Positions 53,281-60,591 of a stretch of 64,000 nucleotides of DNA are shown here, in pieces. The DNA is from Oscillibacter valericigenes (GTDB taxonomy: Bacteria > Bacillota > Clostridia > Oscillospirales > Oscillospiraceae): the NCBI RefSeq assembly GCF_021531315.1, contig NZ_JAFBIQ010000012.1, forward strand, positions 1 through 64,000. Reading direction: 5' to 3'. Position 1 is the stretch's first letter; every line of letters begins with the position of its first letter. Made by a program: the position numbers and the translations under genes. The notes below the pieces were generated by a model. That model saw only the letters and a program-made list of their open reading frames with translations. It was not told the DNA's origin and did no database searches.

Positions 53281-55182
53281 TTATTTCAGCTTCATCGGCG
53301 TGAGCGCAAGGTAATCGTCCAGCGTGCCGTCGTGCAGGCAGCAGTCGATGATCTCACGCCCCAGCGGGTCGAGGTCGTCGCAGACGAACTGCGCCACCTG
53401 CTCTTTGATGAAGTCGGTGAGGATCTTCGCGCCGGCGTCGTAGCCCTCGGTGCCGAGCTTCGACTGCGTTTCGGGGCGCAGGAAGGTCTGTCGGACGAAC
53501 TGGCCGTCGAGCTTCATCTCGTCGAGCGCGTAGCCGAAGAGCGGACAGCGCGCGGGCACCAGATGCTTGGCGCGCACCGTGCCGAGGTGGCGCGCTAAGT
53601 ACTCGCGGCAGAGCCACTCGCCCATAAAGCCCACATGATAGGCGCCGATGTGCTGGTTGGGGATGAGCACGTTCGTGGTGTCGGGGCAGGACATGATCTG
53701 CTCGAGCAGCAGGTTCGCCTGCGTGACCTTGCGGCCCGTGGCAAAGGGCCAGTAGGAGCCGACGCCCTCGGCCTTGAGGCCGCTGCCGGCGTTCGCGTCC
53801 GCGATGGAGGGGTTCTTAAAGCCGCGCGGCGAGACCAGCCGCCACAGCCACGCCACGCTCTGCGGCACGACCTGCAGCATCCCCATCACGCCGTAGTTGG
53901 GGTTCTTCGCGGTGCTCGGCGGCATCCGCACGCCGAAGCTGCGCACGTCGACCTCCACAGGCTCGGTGTCGGGCACGATGTTGTCGAGCATTCGGCGCGG
54001 CAGGATCACGCGCGGGTTGGAGCAGGGCTTGCCGTTGGATTCGACAACATGCTCCCAAATGAGGCAGGTCGCGCCGGGCACGCCGTCCATGTTGAAGAAC
54101 ACCAGCGGCTCGCTCGGGTGGATGCAGATGCGCTCGTAGAGCGGGTTGTTGCCGTAGGCGTTCATGCCGTCCATGCGCAGAAACCAGCCGTCCTCGGCGT
54201 CGAGGATGCGCAGCTTGCCGCTCGCGGGGTCCTGAATGGACTTGAGCGCGCAGGCCATGTCGTCGGCAATGGGGTGGATCTTGCAGCTCTCGCCGAGGTT
54301 CATGTAGTATTTTTCGCCCGTGACCGTATGTGTGCCGATGAGCAGACGGTCGTCGGCCTCGCGGTGGAAGTCCTCGAGCATCTCGCTCTTTCCGCCGCCG
54401 CTCGCGCCCTCGTGCATGAAGACGATCTCGTTTTCATAGGGCGTTTCGACCATCGCAGCGCTCGTGTGGCAGCAGACCCATCCCTCGTGCTCGCCGATGT
54501 CGAGCAGGAGCGAAAAGACGCCCTTTTTCGCGCTGGGGCCGGGATAGAGGTTATACGCCCAGACCTCGTGCAGCGTCTCGCTGCGGTTATGTACAACGAC
54601 CTGCTTGCCGTCGAAATGTGTATGGCGGAACGGTGGCGCGACGAAGATGACGGCGCGCGGCTTGTAGTGCTGCGGCACATCGACGATGCTCACAAAGCCC
54701 TGCATATCGGCAAGGGCGAGCGCGAAGAACGCCGCATTCATCGGGCAGACCATCAAGCTCGGATAGCCGTGGCCGTTCGGACCTGCATAGAACGGCAGGA
54801 TGACGACCTGCTGCTCGCTCAGCCAGTCGAGCGTTTCCTGCCGAAGCTTGGAGAACTCATAACCGAAGCGGTCTTTGAAGCGGGGCTTGTCGGTGGGCAG
54901 ATCGTCGCCGATGGCCATGCTGTTCGGGTCACGGCGGCGCATATAATCCTCCATGAAGTTGACCACGCAGCCATTCTTGCAGCGCACGACCTCGGCCTCC
55001 TTGACCGAGCCGCGCCCCTCAATGGGGTAGACCACATCGTAGCGGGAGGTGTGCGTCGGGCCGTAGGCCATCTCCTGCAGCTCTGCCTTGGTCTCGGCAT
55101 AGGCGATGCACTTGCATTTTTTCAGCGCCTCCGCCACCTCGGGCGCGAGCTCAAAGCGGGCAAAATAGTTGTCGGTATACAT
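53281..55182 (-). CDS. DUF4914 protein with PEPCK-like P-loop
   Basis: 633 residues. I chose the ATG at 55182 (MYTDNYFARFEL) behind GAAGGAGG; a TTG 27 bp upstream is possible. Around residue 260 there is a kinase-type P-loop, MHEGASGGGKSEM, of the form seen in PEP carboxykinases and HPr kinases, with later DAEDGWFLRMDG and SVAWLWRLVSPRG segments. I recognise the family as DUF4914, without known function; nucleotide-dependent phosphoryl or carboxy-lyase chemistry is plausible. Own consensus-like promoter and terminator. Confidence 0.78.
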   Translation of the reverse strand: MYTDNYFARFELAPEVAEALKKCKCIAYAETKAELQEMAYGPTHTSRYDVVYPIEGRGSVKEAEVVRCKNGCVVNFMEDYMRRRDPNSMAIGDDLPTDKPRFKDRFGYEFSKLRQETLDWLSEQQVVILPFYAGPNGHGYPSLMVCPMNAAFFALALADMQGFVSIVDVPQHYKPRAVIFVAPPFRHTHFDGKQVVVHNRSETLHEVWAYNLYPGPSAKKGVFSLLLDIGEHEGWVCCHTSAAMVETPYENEIVFMHEGASGGGKSEMLEDFHREADDRLLIGTHTVTGEKYYMNLGESCKIHPIADDMACALKSIQDPASGKLRILDAEDGWFLRMDGMNAYGNNPLYERICIHPSEPLVFFNMDGVPGATCLIWEHVVESNGKPCSNPRVILPRRMLDNIVPDTEPVEVDVRSFGVRMPPSTAKNPNYGVMGMLQVVPQSVAWLWRLVSPRGFKNPSIADANAGSGLKAEGVGSYWPFATGRKVTQANLLLEQIMSCPDTTNVLIPNQHIGAYHVGFMGEWLCREYLARHLGTVRAKHLVPARCPLFGYALDEMKLDGQFVRQTFLRPETQSKLGTEGYDAGAKILTDFIKEQVAQFVCDDLDPLGREIIDCCLHDGTLDDYLALTPMKLK

Positions 55183-55221
55183 TTGGCGGGCCGCCTCCTT
55201 CAAAATCAAAGATTAGGATGT

Positions 55222-55250
55222 ACATTATCACATCTTTTTGGAAATTGCAA
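55222..55250 (-). promoter_or_regulatory. Sigma-A promoter of the DUF4914 gene
   Basis: Minus strand TTGCAA (55245-55250), 17-bp spacer, TAATGT (55222-55227), in a strongly AT-rich 175-bp intergenic region. Confidence 0.75.
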
Positions 55251-55316
55251 CAAAAACTTTCTAATTACTTCTATCAATTTATGTAATATGCACAAAATCT
55301 TTCATTTCTCCGCAGG

Positions 55317-55335
55317 TTGCACAATAATTGTGCAA
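55317..55335. promoter_or_regulatory. Perfect 19-bp palindrome, possible operator
   Basis: TTGCACAAT-A-ATTGTGCAA, 67 bp upstream of the DUF4914 -35 element and 22 bp after the sigma-like gene stop. Too A/T-rich and without T-run to be a good terminator; the regulator is unknown. Confidence 0.55.
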
Positions 55336-55357
55336 AACATTTGGTATATTCCGCTTA

Positions 55358-55654
55358 TTATAGCGCATAACGCAGGCATTGATACAGTCTTTTCTTGGCG
55401 CGGGCAAGCGTGCGCGAAACTGTGGACTTGTTGACGCCCAGCTCCCGCGCGATCTCGGTGACGGTCTTGTTCTGCTCAAAGTTCATGCGGAGCATCTGCC
55501 GCTGGCGCGCGGTCAGCGCCTCCTGCCGCGCAAGGCGCAGGTTGCGTTTGAGGCGGTTCATCTCCCGATCGTTGTCCTGCGCGTTCGCACGGAGCCACGC
55601 GGCCATGTCGCCGTAGAACTCATTGTTGCGGAGGCTATATGGTGTACCTTTCAT
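55358..55654 (-). CDS. Small sigma-70 region 4-like HTH protein
   Basis: 98 residues from the ATG at 55654 (MKGTPYSLRNNEFYGD) with AGGAG 11 nt upstream; an earlier ATG at 55675 has no site. C-terminal region: LTARQRQMLRMNFEQNKTVTE then IARELGVNKSTVSRTLARAKK, a sigma region-4 helix-turn-helix. Region 2 is missing, so it is more likely a DNA-binding regulator than a sigma factor. It overlaps the preceding small gene by 20 nt and precedes DUF4914. Confidence 0.8.
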   Translation of the reverse strand: MKGTPYSLRNNEFYGDMAAWLRANAQDNDREMNRLKRNLRLARQEALTARQRQMLRMNFEQNKTVTEIARELGVNKSTVSRTLARAKKRLYQCLRYAL

Positions 55655-55868
55655 CGCGGTGATAGCTCCTCTCATAATAGCGTTTGGTCAGCTCGGCCAG
55701 CTCACGCGACTGCCGGCGCATCACCTCCAAATCGGCAATGCGCCGCTTGAGGCGGTCCGCCTCTTCGCGCGTCTGCGCCGTCTTTGCCGCGGCGCGCAGC
55801 TCGGAAATGCGCGTGCGCAGCACCAGCGCGTCCGCGCGGTATGTAAAGGATATCTGGTATAGTGTCAT
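55635..55868 (-). CDS. Small coiled-coil protein
   Basis: 77 residues from the ATG at 55868 behind GGAGGAAG. After MTLYQISFTYRADA comes one long predicted coiled coil (TRISELRAAAKTAQTREEAD, then RLKRRIADLEVMRRQSRELAEL) and a basic Tyr-rich tail. I recognise no function. It is overlapped at both ends by its neighbours (ATGA at the start, 20 nt at the end), so the three small genes are translated together. Confidence 0.72.
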   Translation of the reverse strand: MTLYQISFTYRADALVLRTRISELRAAAKTAQTREEADRLKRRIADLEVMRRQSRELAELTKRYYERSYHRDERYTI

Positions 55869-56074
55869 GCTTCCTCCTCCGTTCCGAATACGATCTCGCA
55901 GTCGGCCAGCTCGGCGCGGGCAAAGGCCGGAAAACAGTCTGCGCAGGCGCTGCGCCCGTTGAGATACCAGCCCTGCTCTCCGCGCAGCAGCGTGCGCCCG
56001 CACAGCGAGCACCGCCCGCAGGGGCGGCCATAAGGCCCGCGTTTTACCGCGGGCGGATCAGTTTTAAAGTGCAA
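55865..56074 (-). CDS. Small zinc-ribbon protein
   Basis: 69 residues if it starts at TTG 56074, 8 nt after GGGGAGG. The open frame continues upstream through both tRNA genes, which cannot be coding, so the start must be near here. Two Cys pairs, CGRCSLCGRT and SACADCFPAF, suggest a zinc ribbon; the sequence between them (LLRGEQGWYLNGR) resembles LIM/treble-clef spacing. First gene of the mini-operon reading toward DUF4914. Function unknown. Confidence 0.65.
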   Translation of the reverse strand: MHFKTDPPAVKRGPYGRPCGRCSLCGRTLLRGEQGWYLNGRSACADCFPAFARAELADCEIVFGTEEEA

Positions 56075-56108
56075 AAGAATTTCCTCCCCAAAAAGGCGAA
56101 TTTTGTGC

Positions 56109-56137
56109 TTGACAAACACCGCGGCATCTGCTAAAAT
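56109..56137 (+). promoter_or_regulatory. Promoter of the tRNA-Thr/tRNA-Tyr operon
   Basis: TTGACA (56109-56114), 17-bp spacer, TAAAAT (56132-56137), 18 bp before tRNA-Thr. Confidence 0.9.
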
Positions 56138-56155
56138 CCATTCTGTTGCTGAAAT

Positions 56156-56231
56156 GCTGGTATAGCTCAGTTGGTAGAGCAGCTGATTTGTAATCAGCAG
56201 GTCGGGGGTTCGAGTCCGTCTACCAGCTCCA
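56156..56231 (+). tRNA. tRNA-Thr (anticodon TGT)
   Basis: 76 nt including encoded CCA. Acceptor GCTGGTA / TACCAGC, D-arm GCTCAGTTGGTAGAGC, anticodon stem CTGATT-TGT-AATCAG, T-arm GGGGGTTCGAGTCCGTC. Confidence 0.96.
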
Positions 56232-56260
56232 ATCTTCCGTTTCGGCACACAAGTGAATAA

Positions 56261-56345
56261 GGGGGAATTCCCGAGTGGCCAAAGGGGGCAGACTGTAAAT
56301 CTGTTGTCAGTGACTTCGGTGGTTCGAATCCACCTTCCCCCACCA
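56261..56345 (+). tRNA. tRNA-Tyr (anticodon GTA)
   Basis: 85 nt including CCA, class II with a long variable arm (TTGTCAGTGACTTCG region). Acceptor GGGGGAA / TTCCCCC, anticodon stem CAGACT-GTA-AATCTG, T-loop GGTTCGAATCC. Confidence 0.96.
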
Positions 56346-56346
56346 A

Positions 56347-56388
56347 GAAAATCGTTACGCCCTTTGGCGTGACGATTTTCTTTTTTTC
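56347..56388 (+). terminator. Terminator of the tRNA operon
   Basis: A 15-bp stem (56347-56361 / 56366-56380, one G-U) then T7. From here to 56504 I see nothing coding. Confidence 0.93.
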
Positions 56389-56504
56389 ATGTCGGGGTCA
56401 TCCAACCGCGCCCTGACGGTTTTCTTGCATACATTCTTTCCCTCCGAACAGCATACCGAAAAGCATCTCTATCACAAGCTAACTGAAACCGCCGCTATGT
56501 CTTG

Positions 56505-56602
56505 TCAAGTTTCTTGTGAGCATCCCTACCATATCACAAGAAACTTGTTATGTCAAGAATATTTTTACAAGAAACTTGTTAAAATAGTTTGACAGGAACA
56601 AG
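56505..56602. promoter_or_regulatory. Operator array, ACAAG-N3-CTTGT sites at 30-31 bp spacing
   Basis: Site 1 CAAGTTTCTTG (56506-56516, with flanks), site 2 ACAAGAAACTTGT (56536-56548), site 3 ACAAGAAACTTGT (56567-56579) and a half-site ACAAG within the promoter spacer (56598-56602). Centres are about 30-31 bp apart, i.e. three helical turns. Likely bound by the S24 repressor encoded just downstream. Confidence 0.75.
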
Positions 56603-56617
56603 TTTATGCGTTATGAT
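56589..56617 (+). promoter_or_regulatory. Promoter of the S24 repressor gene
   Basis: TTGACA (56589-56594), 17-bp spacer containing an operator half-site, TATGAT (56612-56617). Confidence 0.8.
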
Positions 56618-56667
56618 AAGGTCGAAAAGCGTCGAAGCGGCGCAAACAAGCGGGAGGTGCTTTCCCC

Positions 56668-57423
56668 ATGAGCTTCAGCGAACAGCTAAAAAACCGGCGC
56701 GAGGCGCTCGGCATGACGCGCGCGGCGCTGGCCGATCGGCTCGGCGTGTCCGTTTCCGCCGTGAGCAACTACGAGAATGCGGGCAGCTTTCCAAAGGAGG
56801 ATGTGCTGCTGCGATTGTTCGACGCGCTGCGCACCGACCCCAACCAGCTCTTTTGCGACAGCTACCGCGCCCATGGCTTCGACCTTTCGCCCGCGGAGCG
56901 CGAGCTGGTGGAAAAATACCGCTCCCTCTCCCCCATCGGGCGGGACACCGTGCGCAGTGTGACCGACGCGCTGTGTGACTACCGCGACGAGCTTGCGGGC
57001 GAGCGCAGCGCGGCGCCGGAGCCGCGCCTGATCCCGCTCTACTCCTCCCCCGCCGCCGCAGGCTACGCCGCGCCGGTGCTCGACGAGGACTTCACTTACA
57101 TCTCCGCGGACGAGAGCATACCGCGCGGCGCAGACTTCGCCGTGCGCATCCAGGGCGACTCGATGGAGCCGCACATTCACGACGGCAGCGTGGTCTATGT
57201 CAACCGCGACCCGCTTGCCGACGGCGATGTGGGCATCTTCTGCGTGGACGGCGCGATGCTCTGCAAGCAGTATCACCGCGACGCGCTGGGCATGACCTAC
57301 CTCTTCTCCCTCAACCGGGCGCGCGCCGACGCCGATGTGGTGCTCGCCTCCACCGGCGGTCGCAGTCTCGCCTGCTTCGGGCGCGTGATGCTGCCGCACC
57401 GCCTTCCCGTGCCGCAGCTTTGA
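56668..57423 (+). CDS. LexA-like transcriptional repressor: XRE HTH plus S24 protease
   Basis: 251 residues, ATG at 56668 behind GGGAGGTG. Residues 1-65 form an XRE helix-turn-helix (LGMTRAALADRLGVSVSAVSNYEN). A linker leads to the S24 domain: Ala131-Gly132 (in PAAAGYAAP) is a typical self-cleavage site, Ser165 in QGDSMEP the nucleophile and Lys200 in MLCKQY the general base. Such proteins cleave themselves on RecA filaments. Unlike LexA the DNA-binding domain is XRE-type, as in phage CI and HdiR repressors. Probably autoregulated through the operators upstream. Confidence 0.9.
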   Translation: MSFSEQLKNRREALGMTRAALADRLGVSVSAVSNYENAGSFPKEDVLLRLFDALRTDPNQLFCDSYRAHGFDLSPAERELVEKYRSLSPIGRDTVRSVTDALCDYRDELAGERSAAPEPRLIPLYSSPAAAGYAAPVLDEDFTYISADESIPRGADFAVRIQGDSMEPHIHDGSVVYVNRDPLADGDVGIFCVDGAMLCKQYHRDALGMTYLFSLNRARADADVVLASTGGRSLACFGRVMLPHRLPVPQL

Positions 57424-57462
57424 GCCTTTCCGATAAAAATATCAGATTTGCCGCCAAAGGGC

Positions 57463-57491
57463 TTGAATCGTTCATAATCGCGGCATATAAT
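57463..57491 (+). promoter_or_regulatory. Sigma-A promoter of the COG0523 GTPase operon
   Basis: TTGAAT (57463-57468), 17-bp spacer, TATAAT (57486-57491). No clear Zur-type inverted repeat is visible around it. Confidence 0.82.
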
Positions 57492-57531
57492 ATAGGTTTA
57501 GTAAAATTTTGAAAGGGAAGCGTATCCTATC

Positions 57532-58632
57532 ATGACGAAAATCGACATTTTCTCCGGCTTTCTGGGCGCCGGCAAGACGACGCTCATCAAAAAGCTCATC
57601 GCGGAAGCCTACGCGGGCGAAAAGCTCGTGCTGATCGAAAACGAATTCGGCGAGATCAACATCGACGGCGGCTTTCTCAAGGAGTCCGGCATCGAGATCT
57701 CCGAGATGTCCGCCGGCTGCATCTGCTGCTCCCTCGTGGGCGACTTCAACAAGGCGCTGCGCGAGGTCGTCGAGCAGTTCCACCCCGACCGCATCCTCAT
57801 TGAGCCGAGCGGCGTGGGCAAGCTCAGTGATGTCATTGTCGCGGTCGAGCGCACGGTGGACGAGTGCCCCGAGCTGACGCTCAACAGCTATGTCACCGTC
57901 GCCGACGCGAGCAAGGTCAAGGTCTATATGAAGAACTTCGGCGAGTTCTACAACAATCAGATCGAGGCCGCCGGCACCATCATCCTCTCCCGCACGCAGA
58001 AGCTCTCGCAGGAGAAGCTTGAGGCCGCCGCCGCGATGCTGCGCGAGAAGAACCCCGACGCCGCCATCCTCACGACGCCTTGGGACGAGCTGGACGGCAA
58101 AACCATCCTCTCAGCCGTTGAGAAGGTGTCGCTGAGTGAAGAGCTGCTCGAAAAGCTGCGCCGTGAGCACGAGCTCGAGGAGGCCGAGCACGCGCACCAC
58201 CATCATCATGAGCACGAACACGAGCATCATCATGACCACGACGAGCACGAGCATGAACATGAGCACCATCATGACCACGACGAGCACGCGCACCACCATC
58301 ACGACGGCGAGTGCGGCGATCCCAACTGCTCCTGCCATGAGCATCACCATCATCACCACGCCGACGACGTGTTCTCCTCCTGGGGCAAGGAAACGCCCAA
58401 GCTCTACTCCAAGGCAGCGCTCGACGACATCCTCACGAAGCTCGACAGCGGCGACTACGGTCACATTCTGCGCGCCAAGGGCATCGTGAACGGCGAGGGC
58501 GGCTGGCTCGAATTTGACTATGTGCCCGAAGAGCATGAGGTCCGCGCGGGCCACCCCGACTACACGGGTAGGCTCTGCGTCATCGGCGCGGAGCTGGACG
58601 AGGGCAAGCTCGCCGAGCTGTTCGGTCTGTAA
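57532..58632 (+). CDS. COG0523 (CobW-family) GTPase with histidine-rich metal loop
   Basis: 366 residues. Walker A GFLGAGKT (residues 9-16), LIENEFGEINID switch region, the metal-binding Cys63-x-Cys65-Cys66 motif (GCICCSL), and Walker B-like ILIEPSGVGK. The G4 motif is atypical (SRTQKLS instead of NKxD). Residues about 218-282 are a His/Glu/Asp tract with over 30 His plus a GDPNCSC segment, then the CobW C-terminal domain (WLEFDYVPEEHEVR). Such proteins load Zn2+, Co2+ or Ni2+ into target enzymes. Followed by a second GTPase after 12 bp. Confidence 0.92.
   Translation: MTKIDIFSGFLGAGKTTLIKKLIAEAYAGEKLVLIENEFGEINIDGGFLKESGIEISEMSAGCICCSLVGDFNKALREVVEQFHPDRILIEPSGVGKLSDVIVAVERTVDECPELTLNSYVTVADASKVKVYMKNFGEFYNNQIEAAGTIILSRTQKLSQEKLEAAAAMLREKNPDAAILTTPWDELDGKTILSAVEKVSLSEELLEKLRREHELEEAEHAHHHHHEHEHEHHHDHDEHEHEHEHHHDHDEHAHHHHDGECGDPNCSCHEHHHHHHADDVFSSWGKETPKLYSKAALDDILTKLDSGDYGHILRAKGIVNGEGGWLEFDYVPEEHEVRAGHPDYTGRLCVIGAELDEGKLAELFGL
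58222..58299 (+). repeat. Tandem 39-bp repeat encoding the His-rich tract
   Basis: Two adjacent near-identical 39-nt units (58222-58260, 58261-58299) encoding EHHHDHDEHEHEH-like blocks. Confidence 0.8.
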
Positions 58633-58644
58633 GAGAGGGATTTC

Positions 58645-59574
58645 ATGGACATTCCTGTTTATCTGGTCGCCGGCTTTCTCGACGCCGGCAAGACCAATTT
58701 TATCAACGGCATCTTGGAGGACGGCTTCGCCCGCGAGGATAAGACCCTCCTGCTCTGCTGCGAGGAGGGCGAGGAGGAGTACGAGAAAAAGGCGCTTGAC
58801 AACGTCACTGTCGTCACCGTGGACGACGAGGACGAGCTGACCGCCGACTTCTGTCGCGAGCTGGAGAAGAAGTACCGCCCCAAGCAGGTGCTCATCGAGT
58901 ACAACGGCATGTGGCAGATGGAAAAGCTCTACCGCGATGTGCTGCCCGCAAACTGGGTGCTTTATCAGATCATGACCTTCGTGCAGGCCCCGACCTTCGA
59001 GCTGTTCGTGAAGAACATGGGCCAGCTGATGATGGAGAAGATCATCAATGCGGATATGCTGGTCTTCAACCGCTGCACGCCGGAGCTCAAGGACGCGCTG
59101 CGCGCGCGGAACCTGCGCATGGTCAACCGCCGCGCGGACATCTATCTGGAGGACAACGACGGCAACAGCGAGGATTACCTCACCGGCAACGAGTGCCCGT
59201 TCGATATGACGCCCGAGCTCATCGACATTCCCGACGACGACTACGGCGTGTGGTATGTCGACGCGATGGACCATCTTGACCGCTGGAACGGCAAGCAGGT
59301 CCGTATGAAGCTCATCATGTGCCACTCGAAGAAGTACCCCGGCGTCCACTGTCCCGGCCGCTTCGTGATGACCTGCTGCGAGAATGACATTCAGTTCGTC
59401 GGCGTGGTCGCCAAGGGCAAGGACCTCAAGGCGTATAAGAACCGCGACTGGGTGGAGGTCACCGCCACCGTCCGCAAGGAGTATATCGAGGCCTACGAGG
59501 GCGACGGGCCGGTGCTGTATGTCGATAAGATCACAACCTGCGCCAAGCCCGCGCAGGAGGTCGTCACCTTTTAA
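58645..59574 (+). CDS. Second CobW-type GTPase with distinct C-terminal domain
   Basis: 309 residues, GAGAGGG ahead of the ATG. Walker A GFLDAGKT (residues 10-17) and VLIEYNGMWQM, but the CxCC motif is missing: the position reads LLLCCEEGEEEYE. The C-terminal part (about 215-309) does not look like CobW_C; HCPGRFVMTCCENDIQFVGV and DWVEVTATVRKEY resemble the C-terminal domain of YcgQ-type (DUF1980/TIGR03943) proteins that accompany COG0523 genes. A fused GTPase plus YcgQ-like sensor/metal domain is my reading; similarity should be checked. Confidence 0.78.
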   Translation: MDIPVYLVAGFLDAGKTNFINGILEDGFAREDKTLLLCCEEGEEEYEKKALDNVTVVTVDDEDELTADFCRELEKKYRPKQVLIEYNGMWQMEKLYRDVLPANWVLYQIMTFVQAPTFELFVKNMGQLMMEKIINADMLVFNRCTPELKDALRARNLRMVNRRADIYLEDNDGNSEDYLTGNECPFDMTPELIDIPDDDYGVWYVDAMDHLDRWNGKQVRMKLIMCHSKKYPGVHCPGRFVMTCCENDIQFVGVVAKGKDLKAYKNRDWVEVTATVRKEYIEAYEGDGPVLYVDKITTCAKPAQEVVTF

Positions 59575-59606
59575 GTCCCCGCGCAAAAACCGCTTTTCAG
59601 AGAAAA

Positions 59607-59645
59607 AGAGAGATCCGACCGAAAACGGCCGGATCTCTTGCTTTC
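59607..59645 (+). terminator. Terminator of the GTPase operon
   Basis: A 13-bp stem with one mismatch (59609-59621 / 59626-59638), GAAA-type loop, then a weak T-rich tail. Confidence 0.75.
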
Positions 59646-59729
59646 TGTCATGCCGTATCAGAATAGATTTCCCGTCTTCTGCAAGAAGAATCACTTGATT
59701 TTTCTTCGAATAGCAATTGGAGCATATGC

Positions 59730-59910
59730 GATGCTTCCTTTCCGGCGGGCAACTGCTTACAATACCGCAGGGAGTACACCTCGGAGCAAAGCTACCGCAA
59801 AAGCGTGTCGCAATATATCCAATTCTATAATGAGCTGCGTCCCCATCGGGCCCTGAAATACAAGACCCCCACAGGCATTTGAGGAGGCGTACTGGGAGAG
59901 TTCATCGTAA
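59730..59910 (+). mobile_element. IS3-family transposase remnant (orfB C-terminus)
   Basis: Translates to YRREYTSEQSYRKSVSQYI, then QFYNELRPHRALKYKTPT, the C-terminal end of IS3-group integrase-core transposases. A one-base shift then moves FEEAYWE into another frame before TAA at 59908. The catalytic DDE region is absent, so this is a dead fragment. 59911-60073 shows nothing recognisable. Confidence 0.85.
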
Positions 59911-60073
59911 AACCGTGTTCAAATAACGACTTTGCGTAAAAATATTCGTTTTGTGTTTCGAGAATTTCCGCCTTCACTCGTGAGAAGCGCAAAAGAAAAG
60001 AACTCTGATTTCTCAAGGCTTTACGGGCATGAAGAAGCCCCGCAGCGCGCCCGAATCGGGCACACGGCAGCGG

Positions 60074-60289
60074 TCACAGCTGTGCGCTGCGGGCGTTGTC
60101 GCGCTCGATGGCCTCGGTGATTGCGCGATTGATAAAGGCGTTGACGCTCTCACCCCGCGCCGCTGCATGAGCTTTCAGCTCCTCGCGGCATCCCTTTGGA
60201 AATGTGACATTTACACGATCATAGTTCGTTTTAACGTACTTGTTTACGGCGTGCTGCTACGCCTTACTGACTTTGTTTTCCTCGCTCAT
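60074..60289 (-). pseudogene. Ribbon-helix-helix protein gene with in-frame amber codon
   Basis: Frame from ATG 60289 reads MSEENKVSKA, TAG (60257-60259), then QHAVNKYVKTNYDRVNVTF, PKGCREELKAHAAARGESVN and AFINRAITEAIERD to TGA at 60074. The part after TAG is a complete Arc/CopG-like ribbon-helix-helix protein of a family common in Firmicutes, where KAQ-x-AVNKY is usual. The amber codon thus probably replaces a glutamine CAG. Either a nonsense pseudogene or a readthrough product. A 15-bp inverted repeat lies just upstream. Confidence 0.75.
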
Positions 60290-60305
60290 GCTATCGCTTT
60301 TGTCT

Positions 60306-60348
60306 ATTTGCATCAATATATAATAGGCACAAATATATTGATGCAAAT
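60306..60348. promoter_or_regulatory. Perfect 15-bp inverted repeat overlapping a promoter
   Basis: Arms 60306-60320 and 60334-60348 (ATTTGCATCAATATA and its complement), 13-bp spacer. On the minus strand TTGCAT (60341-60346), 17 bp, TTATAT (60318-60323) form a promoter inside it. Probable autoregulatory operator of the RHH gene. Confidence 0.75.
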
Positions 60349-60539
60349 ATGTAAGCTTATCAACTTCGATTGGTGTAAATATATGCCATATTATAATCAC
60401 AGCAGGGGACAAGAGATCGAGCGAAAGTCGGTAGCCAACGCGACAACATGAGAGCCGGAACGGAGAATCTTGAAAGAAATTCCCAAAGGGATAGATACTC
60501 AGAGCCACCGGCCGCTTGATGGAAAGCCCACAATGCACC

Positions 60540-60568
60540 TTGACAACCGAATACCGGCACCGTATAAT
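60540..60568 (+). promoter_or_regulatory. Consensus sigma-A promoter
   Basis: TTGACA (60540-60545), 17-bp spacer, TATAAT (60563-60568). Between 60349 and 60539 I see no gene. Confidence 0.93.
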
Positions 60569-60591
60569 GCAAGGCAAAGGGGGATAGAGAA

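Noticed and set aside
56075-56248. Upstream extension of the zinc-ribbon frame across the tRNA genes
   Set aside because: Overlaps tRNA-Thr on the opposite strand; RTRTPDLLITNQLLYQLSYTS-like text is the well-known false translation of tRNA antisense.
58186-58370. Repeated CAC/CAT/GAG words suggesting a CRISPR-like array
   Set aside because: In-frame His/Glu/Asp coding repeat with no spacers; part of the COG0523 metal loop.
58111-59694. 527-codon minus-strand open frame
   Set aside because: Antisense to the two GTPase genes; its Val/Met-rich tract is the complement of the His-rich repeat.
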